NCBI GenBank assembly: GCA_003554685.1 | Contig: PWHA01000040.1 | Location: forward strand, 1 to 10,024 | DNA length: 10,024 nt | From: Halanaerobiaceae bacterium | GTDB taxonomy: Bacteria; Bacillota; Halanaerobiia; Halanaerobiales; Halarsenatibacteraceae | Direction of reading: 5' to 3' | Part shown: piece after piece, positions 5,837-10,024 of the stretch | Position numbering within the stretch: the stretch's first letter is position 1 | Layout: each line of letters begins with the position of its first letter | Notes under the pieces: model-generated | Databases searched by the model: none | Told to the model about the DNA's origin: nothing | Seen by the model: only the letters and a program-made list of their open reading frames with translations | Position numbers and translations under genes: made by a program

Positions 5837-6967
5837 TCAACCAAAGATTGAAAGCATCACACCGGCAGCCACAGCAGAACCAATTACCCCGGCCACGTTG
5901 GGTCCCATGGCATGCATCAGAAGAAAGTTATTGGGGTTGGCATCCCGGCCCACCTTCTGAACTACCCGGGCGGCCATCGGTACCGCCGAAACTCCGGCAG
6001 CCCCGATCAGGGGGTTTATTTTGGTTCCGGTAAAATAATTCATAATCTTGGCCAGGATCAAGCCGGTGGCTGTTCCGAAGGCAAAGGCCAGCACTCCCAG
6101 CAGCAAAATCTGCAGGGTATCGGTCTGCAAAAATCTCTCAGCCGAAGCACTGGCTCCCACCGCTACTCCCAGAAAAATTGTTACGGTATTGACAATGGCA
6201 TTCTGAGCTGCTTCACTCAATCTGTCGACTACCCCGGCCACCCGGAAAAGGTTGCCCAGCATCAGCATTCCCACCAGTGGAGCAGAGGCTGGCACCAGCA
6301 GCACTACAATCAGGGAAACCATTACCGGAAAGATGATCTTTTCCGTGCCTGAGACCGGGCGGAGCTGCTGCATTTCAATTTTTCTTTCCTCTTCACTGGT
6401 TAAAAGCTTCATTATAGGAGGCTGAATTATCGGTACCAGTGCCATGTAGGAATAGGCGGCAATGGCGATAGCCCCAAGGTATTCCGGGGCCAGCAGGGAA
6501 GAGATATAAATCGCTGTGGGACCGTCAGCTCCCCCGATAATCCCGATAGAAGCGGCCTCAAAACCGGTAAAACCCAGCAGAATCGCACCAATAAAGGTCA
6601 TAAAAATGCCAAATTGAGCCGCTGCTCCCAGAAGCAGGCTTTTGGGATTGGCAATAAGAGGCCCAAAATCAGTCAGAGCCCCAACTCCCAGGAAAATCAG
6701 GGGCGGAAAAATTCCCAGAGCGTTACCCTGATAGAAATAATAGAAAAGACCTCCCGGCTGATCATTGAGGGGTTCCTGCATCAGTCCTGTCAGGGGCAGA
6801 TTCACCAGCAGCATGCCGAAACCGATCGGCACTAAAAGCAGGGGCTCAAATCTTTTCACAATACCCAGATATAAAAGAACCAGAGCTATGATCAGCATGA
6901 TAATTTCAGCCAGACTAATTTTCACAACTCCTGAAATAGCAAAAAACTCCTGTAGAGCATCCAGCAA
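5837..6967 (-). CDS. mmdB: Na+-translocating decarboxylase beta subunit (MmdB/OadB/GcdB family)
   Basis: This integral membrane protein of 376 aa has the typical length and about nine or more hydrophobic segments. It decarboxylates carboxybiotin and moves Na+ out of the cell. Key family features are present: GGADGPTAIY (145-154) with the Na+-site Asp at 148, AYSYMALVPIIQPPIMKLLT (171-190) with the conserved tyrosine region, and INPLIGAAGVSAVPMAARV (317-335), which contains the Asn, Ser and Arg (N318, S327, R334) matching the Na+/proton-coupling residues described for Klebsiella OadB. The start is TTG, with AGGAGG 9 bases upstream; no better start is visible. It is the last gene of the mmdADCB operon, 26 bases after mmdC. 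The beta subunits of oxaloacetate, methylmalonyl-CoA and glutaconyl-CoA decarboxylases are alike; the substrate is assigned from the neighbouring mmdA. Confidence 0.92.
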   Translation of the reverse strand: MLDALQEFFAISGVVKISLAEIIMLIIALVLLYLGIVKRFEPLLLVPIGFGMLLVNLPLTGLMQEPLNDQPGGLFYYFYQGNALGIFPPLIFLGVGALTDFGPLIANPKSLLLGAAAQFGIFMTFIGAILLGFTGFEAASIGIIGGADGPTAIYISSLLAPEYLGAIAIAAYSYMALVPIIQPPIMKLLTSEEERKIEMQQLRPVSGTEKIIFPVMVSLIVVLLVPASAPLVGMLMLGNLFRVAGVVDRLSEAAQNAIVNTVTIFLGVAVGASASAERFLQTDTLQILLLGVLAFAFGTATGLILAKIMNYFTGTKINPLIGAAGVSAVPMAARVVQKVGRDANPNNFLLMHAMGPNVAGVIGSAVAAGVMLSIFG

Positions 6968-6993
6968 TTTAATTTTCCTCCTTTACCGACCGG

Positions 6994-7413
6994 TTATTCA
7001 ATCTCCATAAGCAGATCGCCTGCATCTACAGCATCTCCATCAGACACAGCAATATTTTTTATCGAACCGGCCCGGGGAGCATATATTTCATTTTCCATTT
7101 TCATGGCTTCCAGTGCCAGAACTAAATCTCCGGCAGCCACCTCTTCTCCTTCAGCAACCTTGAGCTCCAGCACCTTGCCCGACATGGGAGCTTCCACCTG
7201 GCCGTCTCCCCCTGAAGCAGTCTGCTGCCCGCCGGTAGACTTTGACTTGCTGCTGGCAGCAGTGCTTTCAGCAGGAGAAGAAGGCTGGGGTGCTGGTTTT
7301 TCTTTAACCGGTCCGGCAGAACCGGTATCAGATTCTCCGGTATCTGCAGCTATTTCTTCCACTTCAACTTCGTAACTTTCACCATCCACTGTTATGCGAA
7401 ATTTTTTCTTCAT
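6994..7413 (-). CDS. mmdC: Biotin carboxyl carrier (gamma) subunit of the Na+-pumping decarboxylase
   Basis: The protein has 139 aa in three parts: a short N-terminal beta region (1-20, MKKKFRITVDGESYEVEVEE), a flexible linker (~22-72) rich in Ala, Pro, Ser, Gly and Lys, and a C-terminal biotinyl domain (~73-139). The domain carries VEAPMSGKVLELKV (73-86) and the biotinylation motif LEAMKMENEI (101-110), with K105 as the biotin-bearing lysine. The protein shuttles CO2 from the carboxyltransferase MmdA to the membrane subunit MmdB. The length and layout match MmdC and GcdC carriers. The start ATG overlaps the mmdD stop by four bases (ATGA), indicating translational coupling. A biotin protein ligase acting in trans is required and is not in the window. 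Confidence 0.93.
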   Translation of the reverse strand: MKKKFRITVDGESYEVEVEEIAADTGESDTGSAGPVKEKPAPQPSSPAESTAASSKSKSTGGQQTASGGDGQVEAPMSGKVLELKVAEGEEVAAGDLVLALEAMKMENEIYAPRAGSIKNIAVSDGDAVDAGDLLMEIE

Positions 7414-7859
7414 GACTTGCTCCTCCCTTGCAGCTGATGATAACCCTGACCCCGCGACTTCTGCTGCCAGCCCGAGGCCCGGTCCAGCTTCTTAACCCGC
7501 AGTATTTTATATTTTTTCCCGCTGTCGCCATAATAAACCATCAGAGCCCCGGCAATAGCGGCTATCTTTCGCCGGGACAGCCCTGACTCTCCGGCCTCTT
7601 CGGCGACAGCCGTTTTTCCGGCCGGTGAGGCCGTTTTGTTTCCTCTCTCTCCGGCTGCCTGCTTCCTTTCAGGCCGGGGCAGTTCTCTGTCCCGATAATA
7701 TATTTTTTCCATTAGCTTTACTGCTGCCAGCAAAATCAGCAGCAAAAAAAAGACTATCAGCATACCAACTATGGCAATCTGCAGGCCGGCAGTTAGAAGT
7801 TCTCCCACTGTCATCCCGGCCATGGCCTCTGGATCCTGAATTAACTCTAACGGTGTCAT
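7410..7859 (-). CDS. mmdD: OadG/MmdD-type delta subunit of the Na+-pumping decarboxylase
   Basis: This 149-aa protein has one clear transmembrane helix (~23-48, including AIVGMLIVFFLLLILLAAVKL) with the MxxVF/FxxL pattern of OadG-type subunits, then a charged linker rich in Ala, Gly and Lys (~55-95). A C-terminal helix RKIAAIAGALMVYYG (97-111) and a basic tail ending near KILRVKKLDRASGW follow, resembling the MmdD/OadG C-terminus. It anchors or assembles the carboxyltransferase and biotin carrier at the membrane subunit. An upstream TTG-type extension to 7892 is possible, but the ATG at 7859 has AAGGAGG 7 bases upstream and is clearly better. The gap after mmdA is 42 bases; the end overlaps mmdC by four. 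The sequence is weakly conserved outside the helices, as in the whole family, so the call leans partly on position. Confidence 0.85.
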   Translation of the reverse strand: MTPLELIQDPEAMAGMTVGELLTAGLQIAIVGMLIVFFLLLILLAAVKLMEKIYYRDRELPRPERKQAAGERGNKTASPAGKTAVAEEAGESGLSRRKIAAIAGALMVYYGDSGKKYKILRVKKLDRASGWQQKSRGQGYHQLQGRSKS

Positions 7860-7901
7860 TTGTTGCCTCCTTAGACAGAACTTATCCAGCAAAAAATCCG
7901 G

Positions 7902-9446
7902 TTATACCGGAAAATTACCATGTTTTTTGGGCTTGAGCTCCTCACGCTTATCCTTGATGGACTCCAGACTCCGGATCAGCTCGGGCCTGGTATTTTCCGG
8001 TTCAATGACATCATCGACATAGCCCTGGGCTGCAGCCTGATAGGGATTGGCAAAGCTTTCCCGGTATTCTTCCACCTTCTGCTGGCGGACTTCTTCAGGA
8101 TCATCAGCAGCTTTAATTTCCCGGCGGAAGATGATATTAGCCGCTCCCTGAGGCCCCATCACTGCAATTTCAGCGGTAGGCCAGGCCAGGACATAATCTC
8201 CCCCCAGATGACCGCTGCTCATGGCTATGTAAGCTCCCCCATAGGCTTTACGGACAATCACATTCAGTTTGGGCACGGTGGCTTCGCTGTAGGCATATAA
8301 CAACTTGGCTCCATGCCTGATTACTCCGCCGTGTTCCTGTTCGACGCCCGGCAGATAGCCTGGGACATCGGTAAAGGTTAAAATAGGTAGATTAAAGGCA
8401 TCGCAAAAACGAATGAAGCGGGCTGCTTTATCGGAAGAATCTATGTCCAGACAACCGGCCTTAAACTTTGGCTGATTGGCAATTATCCCGATACTGTGCC
8501 CCCCGAGCCGGCCAAAACCAACCACGATATTGGCAGCAAAATGGGGCTGAACTTCCAGAAAATCTCCCGAGTCGATAACTTCCCGGATAACATCCCTGAT
8601 ATCATAAGATTTGTTGGGATTTTCCGGTACAATTGTTCTGAGTTCCCGGGAAGTCCGGTCCAGGGGATCACCGTTTTCAACGAAGGGCGGAGATTCCAGG
8701 TGATTATCAGGCAAAAAACTCAGCAGCTTTTTGATTCTGGCAAAACAGGCCTCTTCATCCTGGTCAAGAAAATGAGCCACGCCACTGAGCTGATTGTGGG
8801 CCATTCCTCCTCCCAGCTCTTCCGCAGAGACCTCTTCTCCCGTCACCGATTTAATAACCTGAGGCCCGGTGATAAACATCTTGCTGGTTTTATCCACCAT
8901 AAAGACAAAATCAGTCAGGGCCGGAGAGTAGACCGCTCCTCCGGCACAGGGGCCCAGAATAGCTGACAGCTGAGGAATAATTCCGGAGTTACGGGAATTA
9001 CGGAAGAAAATCCCTCCATAACCGGCTAGAGAATGGACTCCCTCCTGAATCCTGGCTCCCCCGGAGTCATTAAGGCCGATTATAGGAGCTCCCGCCTTTT
9101 CGGCCATGTCCATAATTTTCCATATTTTTTTGGCATGCATCTCGCCCAGCGAACCGCCCATAGCGGTAAAATCCTGGGCAAAAACAAAAACACTCCGGCC
9201 TTCGATGGTGCCCCGGCCGGTCACCACTCCCTCTCCCGGGATTTCTTTTTCATCTAGGCCAAGATCCTGAACCCGGTGCTTGACAAACATGCCAATCTCC
9301 TGAAAACTTCCCTCATCCAGCAGCATATCAAGCCTTTCCCGGGCTGTATACTTTCCCTTATCATGCTGGCGGGCAATTTTTTTCTCTCCCCCGCCCTTTT
9401 TGATCTTCTCCTGTCTGTCTTTAAGGTCATCAACTTTATCCTGCAA
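7902..9446 (-). CDS. mmdA: Methylmalonyl-CoA decarboxylase carboxyltransferase (alpha) subunit
   Basis: The protein has 514 aa, the normal MmdA length. It transfers the carboxyl group of an acyl-CoA, most likely (S)-methylmalonyl-CoA, to biotin on MmdC. Two crotonase-like halves are visible. The first has FAQDFTAMGGSLGEMHAKK (89-107), LNDSGGARIQEG (125-136) and ILGPCAGGAVYSPALTDF (163-180). The second has VVGFGRLGG (308-316), TFTDVPGYLPGVEQEHGGVI (358-377) and RKAYGGAYIAMSS (399-411). Two oxyanion-hole GG-A loops are intact. The tail KKHGNFPV is typical. Homologous subunits of propionyl-CoA carboxylase look similar, but the linked membrane subunits argue for a decarboxylase. The start is TTG at 9446 with AGGAGG about 9 bases upstream. 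It is the first gene of the operon, preceded by a ~200-nt leader and a candidate promoter. The substrate is inferred by family resemblance and is not proven. Confidence 0.92.
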   Translation of the reverse strand: MQDKVDDLKDRQEKIKKGGGEKKIARQHDKGKYTARERLDMLLDEGSFQEIGMFVKHRVQDLGLDEKEIPGEGVVTGRGTIEGRSVFVFAQDFTAMGGSLGEMHAKKIWKIMDMAEKAGAPIIGLNDSGGARIQEGVHSLAGYGGIFFRNSRNSGIIPQLSAILGPCAGGAVYSPALTDFVFMVDKTSKMFITGPQVIKSVTGEEVSAEELGGGMAHNQLSGVAHFLDQDEEACFARIKKLLSFLPDNHLESPPFVENGDPLDRTSRELRTIVPENPNKSYDIRDVIREVIDSGDFLEVQPHFAANIVVGFGRLGGHSIGIIANQPKFKAGCLDIDSSDKAARFIRFCDAFNLPILTFTDVPGYLPGVEQEHGGVIRHGAKLLYAYSEATVPKLNVIVRKAYGGAYIAMSSGHLGGDYVLAWPTAEIAVMGPQGAANIIFRREIKAADDPEEVRQQKVEEYRESFANPYQAAAQGYVDDVIEPENTRPELIRSLESIKDKREELKPKKHGNFPV

Positions 9447-9654
9447 AATATTCTACCTCCTGTCTTTCCAGGCTTATTCCTGAAACATAACTCTTTTCCT
9501 GCTGTAATTGCAGGTATTTTTACCTTGAAAATAAGCTGTAATATTTTCATCTATTGTTGTGCGCCAAAGGGGCATGGCGGTTTACCTGTTTGATAAGAAG
9601 CTATCCGGCAAAGTTAGTGATGTAAATTATTCCGGACTCTTCTAAATTATTTCT
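9447..9654 (-). other. Leader of the mmd operon with small hairpins
   Basis: The ~200 bases between the predicted promoter and the mmdA start hold no recognised riboswitch. Two hairpins that cannot form together overlap at 9512-9514: AGGTA-TTTT-TACCT (9512-9525) and CCTGC-TGTAATT-GCAGG (9498-9514), both given on the plus strand. Another hairpin, CGCCA/TGGCG with an 8-base loop, lies at 9562-9579. A short open frame runs from ATG 9575 to TAA 9474. Nothing here is diagnostic; the length alone suggests regulation or leftover sequence. Confidence 0.35.
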
Positions 9655-9683
9655 AGATTAGCAGACGGTCTCCTTTTTTTCAA
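9655..9683 (-). promoter_or_regulatory. Candidate sigma-A promoter of the mmdADCB operon
   Basis: On the minus strand TTGAAA (9683-9678, 5 of 6 consensus) is followed by a 17-bp spacer and TAATCT (9660-9655). The latter has T1, A2 and T6 of the -10 box and is preceded by TG one base upstream (TGCTAATCT), an extended -10. Transcription would start near 9648, giving a leader of ~200 nt before mmdA. Confidence 0.5.
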
Positions 9684-9757
9684 GTCCTTTTTGCCTCCCG
9701 AAAAACAAGCCGGAGTTAAGAAAAAGCTTCTATCCTGCTTTATAAACTAAAAGTTTA

Positions 9758-9812
9758 AATAAAAAGTAAAGCCAGCAAAAAACCAGACCCTGAGGACCGG
9801 TTTTCTGCTGGC
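9758..9812 (-). terminator. Hairpin terminator after the NCS2 permease gene
   Basis: The arms 9771-9784 and 9799-9812 pair over 14 positions with a single A-C mismatch (GCCAGCAAAAAACC against GGTTTTCTGCTGGC, plus strand), with a 14-base loop. On the minus strand the stem is followed by TTTACTTTTTATT (9770-9758), as expected for an intrinsic terminator 22 bases after the permease stop codon. The plus strand also has a T-rich run (9816-9824) after the stem, so it could act both ways, though no plus-strand gene feeds it. Confidence 0.8.
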
Positions 9813-9833
9813 CGGTTTTTCTTTAAAGAAAAG

Positions 9834-10024
9834 CTAGGCCAGAAAGACAAAGTAGGCCACAAAAATTACTCCCAGAGTATAGACCAGCCAGTGAACATCT
9901 TCACCCTGGCCGGTAAAGAGCTTTATCAGGGGATAGACAATAAAACCAATGGCAATTCCATCCGAAATTGAATACATGAAGGGCATGGAAACCATTGTCA
10001 TGAAGGCCGGCAGTATCTCGGTAT
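9834..10024 (-). CDS. NCS2-family purine/nucleobase permease, C-terminal part (5' end outside window)
   Basis: Only the last 63 codons are visible, ending in TAG at 9836-9834. The sequence reads TEILPAFMTMVSMPFMYSIS, then DGIAIGFIVYPLIKLFTGQG, then EDVHWLVYTLGVIFVAYFVF. This matches the end of AzgA/PbuG-type permeases: a helix with PAFxT and MPxxYSIxxGI, a cytoplasmic loop KLFTG plus an acidic stretch, and a last membrane helix. Such proteins import adenine, guanine, hypoxanthine or xanthine together with protons. The exact substrate cannot be told from this part. The frame runs to the window edge without a stop. It is separated from the mmd operon by a terminator and a promoter, so it is a distinct transcription unit. 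A purine permease two units away from molybdenum hydroxylase maturation genes suggests, but does not show, a shared purine-degrading role. Confidence 0.82.
   Translation of the reverse strand, partial: TEILPAFMTMVSMPFMYSISDGIAIGFIVYPLIKLFTGQGEDVHWLVYTLGVIFVAYFVFLA

Noticed and set aside
7902..7915. CCGG-TTATA-CCGG hairpin at the end of mmdA.
   Set aside because: It contains the mmdA stop codon, has 4 bp and no T-run; CCGG is common in this sequence.
9455..9472. Hairpin CCTG/CAGG (9459-9462 with 9469-9472) partly covering the mmdA ribosome binding site.
   Set aside because: A 4-bp stem is not stable enough to suggest control of translation.
9254..9550. Open frame of 98 codons on the minus strand overlapping the start of mmdA in another frame.
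   Set aside because: Basic, low-complexity composition, no recognisable domain, and most of it lies inside the well-supported mmdA gene.
9447..9654. Searched by eye for known riboswitches (cobalamin, c-di-GMP, molybdenum cofactor, sodium, SAM types) in the mmd leader.
   Set aside because: No conserved core motif of these classes was found.

Overview
The window looks like a piece of an anaerobic, low-to-moderate GC bacterium of the Bacillota (Clostridia or Halanaerobiales type). This is inferred from gene content: a Na+-pumping biotin decarboxylase, accessory genes of selenium-dependent molybdenum hydroxylases, strong AGGAGG ribosome binding sites and frequent TTG/GTG starts. No marker gene is present, so the taxon is not certain. 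Except for a partial gene at the left edge, every gene is on the minus strand, so transcription runs from high to low coordinates.

Layout from right to left (the direction of transcription). The last ~190 bases hold the C-terminus of an NCS2-type nucleobase permease, followed by a hairpin terminator. A ~390-base intergenic stretch then carries the permease terminator, a good candidate promoter (TTGAAA, 17 bp, TGCTAATCT) and a leader of ~200 nt. Next is a complete four-gene operon for a sodium-translocating methylmalonyl-CoA-type decarboxylase in the order mmdA-mmdD-mmdC-mmdB (9446 to 5837): carboxyltransferase, small membrane/assembly subunit, biotin carrier and Na+-pumping membrane subunit.

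After a ~200-base gap with its own candidate promoter comes a tightly packed seven-gene cluster (5637 to 413): an uncharacterised P-loop/Asp23-like protein, mocA (molybdopterin cytidylyltransferase), yqeC, yqeB, a full-length XdhC with a degenerate N-domain, a separate protein consisting only of the XdhC N-domain, and a MoeA-like molybdopterin-binding protein with a C-terminal cysteine cluster. Gaps are short or genes overlap, which indicates one transcription unit. Together they form a set for maturing and inserting the cofactor (MCD and sulfuration, possibly selenium) of a molybdenum hydroxylase of the xanthine dehydrogenase family. No hydroxylase structural gene lies in the window. The cluster converges on the partial flavodoxin-like gene at 1-390.

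How it fits together: the decarboxylase would turn decarboxylation energy into a Na+ gradient. The molybdenum cluster and purine permease would support purine or related heterocycle metabolism; this link is inference from neighbourhood only. No RNA gene, CRISPR array or intact mobile element was seen. I see no clearly new system. The most notable points are the P-loop/Asp23-like protein leading the molybdenum operon, the split and duplicated XdhC, the 52-base yqeC/yqeB overlap, phased TTGAAA repeats beside a promoter, and an intergenic segment resembling a group II intron 5' end.
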